Origin: Streptomyces gilvus
GTDB taxonomy: Bacteria > Actinomycetota > Actinomycetes > Streptomycetales > Streptomycetaceae
NCBI RefSeq assembly: GCF_022513565.1
Contig: NZ_JAKWBE010000014.1
Coordinates: 161,625-225,624, forward strand
Direction: 5' to 3'
DNA length: 64,000 bases
Positions 53,365-60,670 of this stretch are shown in pieces; position 1 is the stretch's first letter, and each line of letters opens with the position of its first letter. The position numbers and the translations under genes were made by a program. The notes beneath the pieces are model-generated. The model was not told the DNA's origin, did no database searches, and saw only the letters and a list, made by a program, of their open reading frames with translations.

Positions 53365-53742
53365 GTGCAGACCGACATCGATCCGCGCAACCTGATCGGC
53401 CGCAAGGCGTTCGACCGCAACGGCACGAAGATCGGCACCATCGACGAGGTCTATCTCGACGACGCCACCGGTGTGCCCGAGTGGGCGGCCATACGCACCG
53501 GTCTCTTCTCCCGCGACGCCTTCGTCCCCCTGGAGCCCAGCGAGCTGGTCGAAGGCACCCTCCACGTCCCCTACGACCGGGCCCTGATCAAGGACGCCCC
53601 CGACTTCGGCGTGGGCCGCCACCTCTCCCCCGAGCAGGAACTCCAGCTCTACCACCACTACGGCCTCCACCTGGCCTCACCCCCCTCGCTCCCGGACCGC
53701 GACTTCGGCCGACTCGCGGGCCAGGAGGACGCGGACGCCTGA
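53365..53742 (+). CDS. PRC-barrel domain protein
   Basis: The product has 125 residues. GTG 53365 has GGAGG four bases upstream. The PRC barrel spans about residues 5-80: NLIGRKAFDRNGTKIGTIDE, then EWAAIRTGLFSRDAFVPLEP and the acidic VYLDDATG. The tail DKAPDFGVGRHLSPEQ-like text (actual KDAPDFGVGRHLSPEQELQL) recurs in actinobacterial homologs thought to respond to stress. It has no membrane segment. Confidence 0.85.
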   Translation: MQTDIDPRNLIGRKAFDRNGTKIGTIDEVYLDDATGVPEWAAIRTGLFSRDAFVPLEPSELVEGTLHVPYDRALIKDAPDFGVGRHLSPEQELQLYHHYGLHLASPPSLPDRDFGRLAGQEDADA

Positions 53743-53829
53743 CGCCCGCCCCGCCGGCACCCGCAGCCGGCCTCGCTCACACGCCACCCCGCTCACACCG
53801 CGCCCCGCCGCCCCCTCGACCCGTACCGC

Positions 53830-55215
53830 TCACTTGTTGCCCTTGCTCACGCCACCTCCATCCACCGAGGCCTCGGGTCTCTCCGCCACCAACGGCAAGG
53901 GTTCGGCCCCCTCCAGCTCAGGGTCGTCGACCCGGAACGTCCGCACCCTCCCGGGCTCGGACCACGGCGTCTCGAACCGCACGGTCACCCGCCCCAGCCC
54001 GCTCCCCTGCACCCACCCGTGCCCGAACTCGGCATGCCGGACGTCGTGCCCCGCCGGCCATCGCCGCTCGACCACGGTCAGCTGCTCCTCGGCGGGCTCC
54101 TCCGCCCCCTCGTCCCCGGCATGCTCCATCCCCGTCGTCTCTCCGGTGGCCTGCGCGAACAGGTCCTCCTGGGTGTAGTCGGCCAGCCCGCTCACCCCCA
54201 CCCCGAGCAGCCGCACACCCCCCGTCGTGTCCACGGCGTCCAGCAGCCGGGCCGCGGCCTCCCGCACCACCGCCGGATCGTCCGTGGGCCCGCGCAACGT
54301 CTCGGACCGGGTCAGCGTCGAGAAGTCGTAGCGCCGCACCTTCAGCACGATCGTCCGCCCCGACAGCCCCGCCGCCCGGAGTCTTCGCACGCACCGGTCC
54401 GCCAGTCGCTGCACCTCCAGCCCGACCCGGATCCGGTCGTGGATGTCCACGTCGTAGGTGTCCTCGACCGACACCGACTTCGCCTCCCGCTCGGCGACCA
54501 CCGGCCGGTCGTCGTGCGCCAGCGCCATGGCGTACAGCGCGTGCCCGTGCGCCTTGCCGAGCAGCCGTACCAGCTCGTCCTCCCCGGCCTCCGCGATGTC
54601 GTCGACCGTGGTGATCCCGGCCCGCCGCAGATGGTCGCCCGTCGCCGGCCCCACCCCGGGCAGCGTCCGCACCGACATCGGCCCGAGCAGCGCCCGCTCG
54701 GTCCCCGGCTCGATCAGCACCAGTCCGTCGGGCTTGGCCTCCTCGGAGGCGATCTTGGCGACCATCTTGGACGCGGCGAGCCCGACGGACCCGGTGAGCC
54801 CCGTGCCGGCCCGTATGTCCGCGCGCAGCTTCTCCCCCACCAGCCTGGCCGACGCCTCGTCCCAGGCCGCCTCACCGGCCTCCAGGTCCACGAACGCCTC
54901 GTCCAGGCTCAACGGCTCCACCAGCGGCGACAACTCGTGCAGCAGCCCCATCACCTGCTCGCTGATCGCCCGGTAGAAGCCGAACCTCGGCACCAGGTAC
55001 GCGGCGTTCGGCGCCAGCCGCCGCGCCTGGGCCATCGGCATCGCGGACCGCACCCCGAAGACCCGCGCCTCGTACGACGCCGTGGCCACCACACCGCGCG
55101 GCCCCAGCCCGCCCACGACCACGGCCTTCCCGCGCAGACTCGGCTTGGACGCCTGCTCCGCCGAGGCGTAGAAGGCATCCATGTCGAGATGCAGGATGGT
55201 GGGCGCGTTCCTCAC
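53830..55215 (-). CDS. dinB: DNA polymerase IV (Y family)
   Basis: The product has 461 residues, longer than E. coli Pol IV (351). The palm motif LHLDMDAFYASAEQ carries the first catalytic Asp, and VEPLSLDEAFVDL the Asp-Glu pair. LVATLPGVGP-like text (VRTLPGVGPATGDHLRRAGI) is the helix-hairpin-helix region. About 90 extra C-terminal residues contain DVRHAEFGHGWVQGSGLGRV, a domain seen in actinobacterial DinB2-like enzymes. It copies damaged DNA with low fidelity. Confidence 0.95.
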   Translation of the reverse strand: MRNAPTILHLDMDAFYASAEQASKPSLRGKAVVVGGLGPRGVVATASYEARVFGVRSAMPMAQARRLAPNAAYLVPRFGFYRAISEQVMGLLHELSPLVEPLSLDEAFVDLEAGEAAWDEASARLVGEKLRADIRAGTGLTGSVGLAASKMVAKIASEEAKPDGLVLIEPGTERALLGPMSVRTLPGVGPATGDHLRRAGITTVDDIAEAGEDELVRLLGKAHGHALYAMALAHDDRPVVAEREAKSVSVEDTYDVDIHDRIRVGLEVQRLADRCVRRLRAAGLSGRTIVLKVRRYDFSTLTRSETLRGPTDDPAVVREAAARLLDAVDTTGGVRLLGVGVSGLADYTQEDLFAQATGETTGMEHAGDEGAEEPAEEQLTVVERRWPAGHDVRHAEFGHGWVQGSGLGRVTVRFETPWSEPGRVRTFRVDDPELEGAEPLPLVAERPEASVDGGGVSKGNK

Positions 55216-55282
55216 ATCTCCGATGCTGCCCTACGCCACTGACAATGCCCCCGTACGACGTCGGGCGGCCCGCGCCCGCGTC

Positions 55283-55927
55283 TCAGACCGCCCGGTTGCG
55301 CCGCCGCGCCAGCTCGTCCGCCGGATTCTGCCCGACGAGGGTCTCGCCGGTGTCGATCCGCTCGCCGTGCAGCTGGGACAGCGCGCTCTCGACGTCCCGC
55401 CAGACCACCCCGACGGCGATCCCGAAGATCCCCTGCCCGCCCTGCAGCAGGGCGTGGACCTCGTCCGGCGAGGTGCACTCGTAGACCGTGGCGCCGTCGC
55501 TCATCAGCGTCATGCGCTCCAGGTCCCGGAAGCCGCGCTCCCGCAGGTGCTGCACGGCCGTGCGGATGTTCTGCAGCGACACGCCGGTGTCCAGGAACCG
55601 CTTGACGATCTTCAGGACGACCACGTCCCGGAAGCTGTACAACCGCTGAGTCCCCGACCCGTACGCGGGCCGCACGCTCGGCTCCACGAGCCCGGTGCGC
55701 GCCCAGTAGTCGAGTTGCCGGTAGGTGATACCGGCGGCCGCGCAGGCCGTGGGACCGCGGTAGCCGATCTGCTCGGACGCCATGGACGTCGCCCCTCCGC
55801 TGCTGGGCACGGCCGTCGGTCGCTGGGGAGCGTGATCGGCCGCGCTGCCGTGAAGCGGATACGGGAGGCTTGCCCCCACCTCACGTCCGGGGGCACCCCC
55901 AGCCGTACCGTCGCCGCTGCTTCTCAC
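55283..55927 (-). CDS. MerR-family regulator (GarA-FtsR cluster)
   Basis: The core reads YRGPTACAAAGITYRQLDYW and ARTGLVEPSVRPAYGSGTQR, then a dimer helix DVVVLKIVKRFLDTGVSLQN and a C-terminal ligand-type region (SDGATVYECTSPDEVHALLQ). GTG 55927 with GGAGG five bases upstream gives 214 residues with a 48-residue flexible tail. ATG 55783 (MASEQIG) also has GGAGG and gives 166. I prefer the longer but the choice is open. It matches the MerR gene beside the DUF151 gene in mycobacteria. Confidence 0.9.
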   Translation of the reverse strand: MRSSGDGTAGGAPGREVGASLPYPLHGSAADHAPQRPTAVPSSGGATSMASEQIGYRGPTACAAAGITYRQLDYWARTGLVEPSVRPAYGSGTQRLYSFRDVVVLKIVKRFLDTGVSLQNIRTAVQHLRERGFRDLERMTLMSDGATVYECTSPDEVHALLQGGQGIFGIAVGVVWRDVESALSQLHGERIDTGETLVGQNPADELARRRNRAV

Positions 55928-56178
55928 GCCGACCTCCGTCCTTGACCTGCCTCCTCGAAGGTAGGCAGCCACCAGGGGTGCGTCAACGACCGCCACACTC
56001 GGCACGCCGAGTGATAATCACCCTAAGAGTGGTTTCCCGTATCCCACCGCGGGGAAAGGCTAGCCGAATGCGCTCGGAGCGGGCCGCAGGACGCTCTCAC
56101 GCGCCGGTGGCAAATGCCGGCATTTATGTGGTCACCGGACACAACCGGCCCGTCACGGACCGCCGGGCCGGCCGCACC

Positions 56179-56652
56179 TCACTGGCTGCTGGTGCCGAAA
56201 TCCTCCGGCGAGATCTGGTCGAGGAACTCGCGGAACTTCTCCACCTCGTCCTCCTGTTCGTCCGGAATCGCGATGCCGGCGTCGTCGAGCACTCCGTCGC
56301 TGCCGTAGATCGGCGTCCCGGTGCGCAGCGCGAGCGCTATGGCGTCGGACGGGCGGGCGCTCACCTCGACCCCGCTGGCGAAGACCAGCTCCGCGTAGAA
56401 CACGCCCTCACGCAGATCCGTGATGCGTACTTCGGTGAGCTCCTGGCCGACGGCCTCCAGCACGTCCTTGAACAGGTCGTGGGTCAGCGGCCGGGCGGGA
56501 GCCATGCCCTGCTGGGCGAAGGCGATCGCCGTCGCCTCCCCCGGCCCGATCCAGATGGGGAGGTAACGGTCGCCTCCCACTTCCCGCAGGAGCACGATCG
56601 GTTGGTTGGAGGGCATTTCGACCCGGACACCTACGACATCGAGCTCGTTCAC
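56179..56652 (-). CDS. Bifunctional nuclease family protein (DUF151)
   Basis: The product has 157 residues. MNELDVVGVRVEMPSNQPIV and RYLPIWIGPGEATAIAFAQQ are the family signature; PSDAIALALRTGTPIY completes the core. Plant and bacterial members were reported to be nucleases, but the catalytic residues are not clear. TAGGGT ends six bases before the GTG start, so the mRNA is probably leaderless. It sits between two MerR genes as in other actinobacteria. Confidence 0.9.
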   Translation of the reverse strand: MNELDVVGVRVEMPSNQPIVLLREVGGDRYLPIWIGPGEATAIAFAQQGMAPARPLTHDLFKDVLEAVGQELTEVRITDLREGVFYAELVFASGVEVSARPSDAIALALRTGTPIYGSDGVLDDAGIAIPDEQEDEVEKFREFLDQISPEDFGTSSQ

Positions 56653-56736
56653 ACAGCAACCCTAGGCCGTGCCCGGGACGTTTGGGTAGTCGGGCAGGGA
56701 ACGGGGGGCCGATCCGGCCTTCGCGTCCGCGCCCGC

Positions 56737-57474
56737 TCAGGGCAGGCGCACGCCGAGCGCGGTCTGCACCAGCGCCGCGTGGAGCTTCACCGTGAGCGCC
56801 GCCAGCTCCTTCGTACGCGCCTCCGCGTGCGCCCTGGTCTGCGGATTGCGGTGCCGCTTCAGCGGGGCCACCACCTGGTCCACGAGGCCCGCCTCACGGT
56901 CTGCGGCGGCCTTCATGGCCCGCAGGTGCCGCGGCTCGATCCCGAACCGCCCGAGTTCGATGACGAGCGAGGCCACGGTGAGCGCCTCGGCGTCGTACGC
57001 GCCGTCCGGCAGCGGAGTGAGCAGCCCGTACGACTCCCACTCCTTCAGTTCCTGCTCGTCGATCCCCGCCGCGGCGAGCAGCTCCGCCCGTCCGATACGG
57101 GCCGCGGTGGGGCCCTCCAGGGGCTCCAGGACGGTCTCGCCGTCCCGCTGACGGTTCACCGCGGGCAGCGGCAGGGCCTCGCCGCGCTCCATGGCGTCCA
57201 GATGCTCGCGGATCACCTTGAGCGGCAGATAGTGGTCCCGCTGCATCCTCAGGACGTGACCGAGACGCTCGACGTCACCGGCCGTGAACTTGCGGTACCC
57301 CGAAGGGGTCCGCTGCGGCTCGACGAGCCCCTCCGACTCCAGGAAGCGGATCTTGGAGATGGTGACCTCGGGGAACTCGTCACGCAGCACGTTCAGCACC
57401 GTGCCGATGCTCATCAGCCCGCTGTCCGCGGCGGCGGCCCCGTGCCCGGAACCGCCGCTCGGTGATTGCAGCAT
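56737..57474 (-). CDS. FtsR-like MerR-family regulator
   Basis: The product has 245 residues. The HTH reads SIGTVLNVLRDEFPEVTISK and FLESEGLVEPQRTPSGYRKF. The C-terminal half has VRDELLPLAA-type helices and EWESYGLLTPLP, then KRHRNPQTRAHAEARTKELA. Orthologs next to garA (Rv1828 in M. tuberculosis, FtsR in Corynebacterium) regulate cell-division genes, including ftsZ. It follows garA by 19 bases, so the two probably form an operon. Confidence 0.85.
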   Translation of the reverse strand: MLQSPSGGSGHGAAAADSGLMSIGTVLNVLRDEFPEVTISKIRFLESEGLVEPQRTPSGYRKFTAGDVERLGHVLRMQRDHYLPLKVIREHLDAMERGEALPLPAVNRQRDGETVLEPLEGPTAARIGRAELLAAAGIDEQELKEWESYGLLTPLPDGAYDAEALTVASLVIELGRFGIEPRHLRAMKAAADREAGLVDQVVAPLKRHRNPQTRAHAEARTKELAALTVKLHAALVQTALGVRLP

Positions 57475-57493
57475 GGACCTTCTCCGGGGAGGG

Positions 57494-58270
57494 TCAGTAG
57501 CCCCGCTGGCTCGCGTAGAACACCAGCCGGTACTTGCCGATCTGCACCTCGTCGCCGTTGTTCAGGGCGACCTGGTCGATCCGCTCGCGGTTGACGTACG
57601 TGCCGTTGAGGCTGCCGACGTCGGCCACCGTGAAGGAGCCGTCCCCGCCCCGGCGGAACTCCACATGGCGGCGCGAGACCGTCACGTCGTCCAGGAAGAT
57701 GTCGCTCTGCGGGTGGCGGCCTGCCGTGGTCAGGTCGCTGTCCAGGAGGAAGCGGCTGCCCGAGTTGGGTCCGCGGCGCACGACGAGGAGCGCGGAGCCC
57801 ATCGGCAGCGCGTCCACGGCCGCCTGGGCCTCGGGCGAGAGGGCGGGCAGCTGTGTCTGCCCGGTGACCTCGGCGTCGTAGGCCTCCAGGCCGGAGATGG
57901 AGATCGTGGACGTCGTCTCCGAGGGGCGCTCGGGGGTGGCCCCGGCCCGCAGCGGGGCGCCGCAGTTGGAGCAGAAGCGGCTGTTCTCCGCGTTGCGGTT
58001 ACCGCACCTCGTACACACCAGGGCCGACATAGGGGAAAACCCTCCACCCGTAGTTGAGGTTGACGGTTGCCCGAAACCTATGCCGCCGGACTGCGCAGGG
58101 TCAACAGACGGCGCGCCCTGACCTCCGGAAATGTCACCGCCCGGACCACCGACCTGGTCCCGGAACAGCGGACGCTGGCCCTCCGCGTCGGGCTGTGCGC
58201 GATGGCGGGCGGTGGCATTGTCGCTGCCTTCTCGCGCGCTCTTGCCGAACAACTTCGCAAACAACTTCAC
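57494..58270 (-). CDS. FHA-domain protein, GarA-like, with zinc ribbon
   Basis: The product has 258 residues from GTG 58270 (AAGGGGAATC upstream). A zinc ribbon (CTRCGNRNAENSRFCSNCG) lies near residue 85. PSETTSTISI holds the ETTS motif that Ser/Thr kinases phosphorylate in GarA. The C-terminal FHA domain has TAGRHPQSDIFLDDVTVSRR and GSLNGTYVNRERID. GarA, when unphosphorylated, inhibits 2-oxoglutarate metabolism. The N-terminal 80 residues are flexible; translation might begin later at 58030. Confidence 0.9.
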   Translation of the reverse strand: MKLFAKLFGKSAREGSDNATARHRAQPDAEGQRPLFRDQVGGPGGDISGGQGAPSVDPAQSGGIGFGQPSTSTTGGGFSPMSALVCTRCGNRNAENSRFCSNCGAPLRAGATPERPSETTSTISISGLEAYDAEVTGQTQLPALSPEAQAAVDALPMGSALLVVRRGPNSGSRFLLDSDLTTAGRHPQSDIFLDDVTVSRRHVEFRRGGDGSFTVADVGSLNGTYVNRERIDQVALNNGDEVQIGKYRLVFYASQRGY

Positions 58271-58460
58271 GGGCGATTCCCCTTGACCGAAACAGACCCG
58301 CCCGTGGGGCAGGACGAACCCTGACTCATTACGCCGGCCGACCCGGACATCCTCACAACGTCCGTATCCACCAGACAGTTTCCACCACGCACCACCCGTT
58401 CGGTGCGCCGACCCCCCGCAACCTCATGCCCCTGCCCGACGCCCCCCATGCACCGCCGGT

Positions 58461-59318
58461 TCACTGGGAGGACGACCGAGCGTAGTCAGGCTGCTTCGCC
58501 GCTCGCAAGGCGTCCACGACGATCTTGTTCGACCGCTCGACAGTGACCGTGGCCTGCTCCTTCTCAAGAGTCTGCACCACGCCTCCAGGGATGTTGAGCG
58601 CCGGCTCGAGGTCCGCCGGCTTGCCGATGACCTTGAAACGATAGGGCGCGTTGATCTTGTTCCCGTCCACCGTCACGCTCTTGCCCGAATCGGTGAAGTA
58701 GGTGCTCGCCACCACGCGCACTCCGTTCACCTGGATCGCCTCCGCCCCCGCCGCGCGCAGCTCCTGGATCGTGTCGAGCAGACTGTCCGCCTCGACCGCT
58801 CCCTTCGCGTCCTCGATCGTCATGGTGATACCGGGTCCCTGAGCGGCCACCGTGCCCGCCAGAATGCCGAGTTGCCTCTCCTTCTCGATCGTCTGCTTGC
58901 GGGCCTCCTCGGCCTGGTCGGAGCTGTTCTCCAACTCCTGGCGCTGCTTCTCCAGCCCCTGCTTCTCGTCGTCAAGACGCTGCGTACGGTCGTCGAGTTC
59001 ATCGAGGATGCGTACGAGGTCCTCCTGCCGCGCGCCGCGCAGGGCACTGTCGCTGGCGCTGTTGGAGGCCACCTGGATGGCCAGTCCGAAACCGAGCCCG
59101 AACAGCAGCACGGCGACGATCAGTTGGGCCCGCGTGACACGCGGCGGCCACAGACCGTTGACGAGCCGCTGGCGCCCGGTCAGCGCCGGCTCCTTCTCCT
59201 CGGGAGCCTCCTCGACGACCTCGGGCGTCGCCCCGTCGCCCTCGGGCGCCTCCGCGGGCACCTCTTCGGGCAGTTCCTTGCGCAGCCTGTTCTCGGGCTT
59301 GTCGTCCTTCTCGCTCAT
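58461..59318 (-). CDS. DUF881 membrane-anchored coiled-coil protein
   Basis: The product has 285 residues from ATG 59318 (GAGG just upstream; a GTG three codons earlier overlaps the previous stop). An acidic cytoplasmic N-terminus of about 65 residues precedes one membrane span (LIVAVLLFGLGFGLAIQVAS). A coiled coil (LDELDDRTQRLDDEKQGLEK) and a DUF881 domain follow, with ELRAAGAEAIQVNGVRVVAS. It is the second DUF881 gene around the small basic protein gene, a cluster conserved in actinobacteria and thought to act at the division site. Confidence 0.88.
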   Translation of the reverse strand: MSEKDDKPENRLRKELPEEVPAEAPEGDGATPEVVEEAPEEKEPALTGRQRLVNGLWPPRVTRAQLIVAVLLFGLGFGLAIQVASNSASDSALRGARQEDLVRILDELDDRTQRLDDEKQGLEKQRQELENSSDQAEEARKQTIEKERQLGILAGTVAAQGPGITMTIEDAKGAVEADSLLDTIQELRAAGAEAIQVNGVRVVASTYFTDSGKSVTVDGNKINAPYRFKVIGKPADLEPALNIPGGVVQTLEKEQATVTVERSNKIVVDALRAAKQPDYARSSSQ

Positions 59319-59323
59319 CGGCC

Positions 59324-59656
59324 TCACGCCCGGAACACGTGCCGGCGGATCGCCGCGGCGTTGGAGAAGATCCGGATGCCGAGGACCACGACGACGCCGG
59401 TGGACAGCTGGGCACCCACGCCCAACTTGTCGCCCAGGAACACGATCAGCGCGGCCACGACCACGTTGGACAGGAACGACACGACGAAGACCTTGTCGTC
59501 GAAGATCCCGTCGAGCATGGCCCGCAGACCACCGAAGACGGCGTCGAGCGCCGCGACGACGGCGATCGGCAGATAAGGCTCGACGACCGCCGGAACCTCA
59601 GGCCGGACCAACAGTCCGGCCACCACTCCCACGACGAGGCCCAGTACGGCGATCAC
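59324..59656 (-). CDS. sbp: Small basic membrane protein (DUF1290)
   Basis: The product has 110 residues with three membrane spans. MIAVLGLVVGVVAGLLVRPE, PYLPIAVVAALDAVFGGLRA and FLGDKLGVGAQLSTGVVVVL are typical. Start and stop codons overlap the flanking DUF881 genes, so the three are translationally coupled. It matches the sbp gene that lies near cell-division genes in Bacillus and actinobacteria. Confidence 0.9.
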   Translation of the reverse strand: MIAVLGLVVGVVAGLLVRPEVPAVVEPYLPIAVVAALDAVFGGLRAMLDGIFDDKVFVVSFLSNVVVAALIVFLGDKLGVGAQLSTGVVVVLGIRIFSNAAAIRRHVFRA

Positions 59657-60558
59657 GATGTGCCCTTCTCGGTTTTCTCGGTGCTCGGCTGTGCTGTACG
59701 TACGATCACACTCGGTGCTGCGGGCAGCCGGAGGTCGCTCTCCACGGAGATGCTGGTCCGGATGCCGTAGTTCTCCTGCAGCGCGTGCAGATACAGTCCG
59801 TCGACGCTGTCCTGGAACCGGGTGCTCAGCTGCTTGCCGTCCCCCACGGCGAGCACCGTGTACGGCGGAACAAGTGGCCTGTTGTCGACCAGTATGGCGT
59901 CACCCGCGGCCCTGATCGCCGACAGCGCCGTCAAGCGCTGCCCGTTGATGGAGACGGCCTCGGCGCCCGACTCCCACAGCCCGTTGACGACACGCTGCAT
60001 GTCACGGTCCCGGACCCGGCCCGTGTCGGAGAAGTCCGAGGTCTCGCGCGGGTCGCCGTTGCCGCCGCTGGTGGCTTCCTTGGCGTCGTTCACGACCAGT
60101 TTCACGCCGGGACCGTGGACCGCGACGGCACCCGACAGGACGCCCACCAGCTCCGACCGGTCGCCCGCCCCGCTCTTCTTCAGCGCCTCGCGCTGCCGCG
60201 CGCTCACGTCGTCGCGCAGCTTGTCGACGGAGCCCTCCAGCTTGTCCGCGCTCGCCGTCTCACGGTCGATGCGGTCGATCAGCTCCTGGCGCTCCTTGGC
60301 CACGACGGGCGCCGCCACGCGCGCCTGTGCCGCGCCCACGGTGACGACGAGAGCCGCGAGGACCAGCCCGGCCGCCAGGCCGAGCTTCGCACTGAGTGTC
60401 CTGGGCAGCCCGCCGGCACCCTCCGCCTTCTTGCGGGCGGCCGCCTCGCCGTAACCGTCGTCGAGGCTGTGGTCCATGACGTTGGTGAGCAGGAACATGG
60501 ACGCGTCCGGCCGCGAAGGGCGCGTGGGTGTGCTCCGAATGGGGGGCTGCTGCGGCAT
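59653..60558 (-). CDS. DUF881 membrane-anchored protein
   Basis: The product has 301 residues from ATG 60558 (an ATG at 60567 is possible). One membrane span (AKLGLAAGLVLAALVVTVGA) separates a short cytoplasmic part from a coiled coil and DUF881 domain with VNGLWESGAEAVSINGQRLT and VPPYTVLAVGDGKQLSTRFQ. It is the first gene of the DUF881-sbp-DUF881 unit. The two DUF881 proteins are related only in their C-terminal domain. Confidence 0.88.
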   Translation of the reverse strand: MPQQPPIRSTPTRPSRPDASMFLLTNVMDHSLDDGYGEAAARKKAEGAGGLPRTLSAKLGLAAGLVLAALVVTVGAAQARVAAPVVAKERQELIDRIDRETASADKLEGSVDKLRDDVSARQREALKKSGAGDRSELVGVLSGAVAVHGPGVKLVVNDAKEATSGGNGDPRETSDFSDTGRVRDRDMQRVVNGLWESGAEAVSINGQRLTALSAIRAAGDAILVDNRPLVPPYTVLAVGDGKQLSTRFQDSVDGLYLHALQENYGIRTSISVESDLRLPAAPSVIVRTAQPSTEKTEKGTS

Positions 60559-60670
60559 GCCGCACATCGTCGCACGTCGCGACCAGTACCTCCGAACGGC
60601 CCCACCGGCGTGCCGGACAGGCCCCCCTTGGGGACACTTGTCCGGCACGCGCGTGTGCTGCGGCTTTTCC

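Noticed and set aside
58271..58460. A gcvH gene between the FHA gene and the DUF881 gene
   Set aside because: The gap is only 190 bases and holds no frame of the needed length or lipoyl motif.
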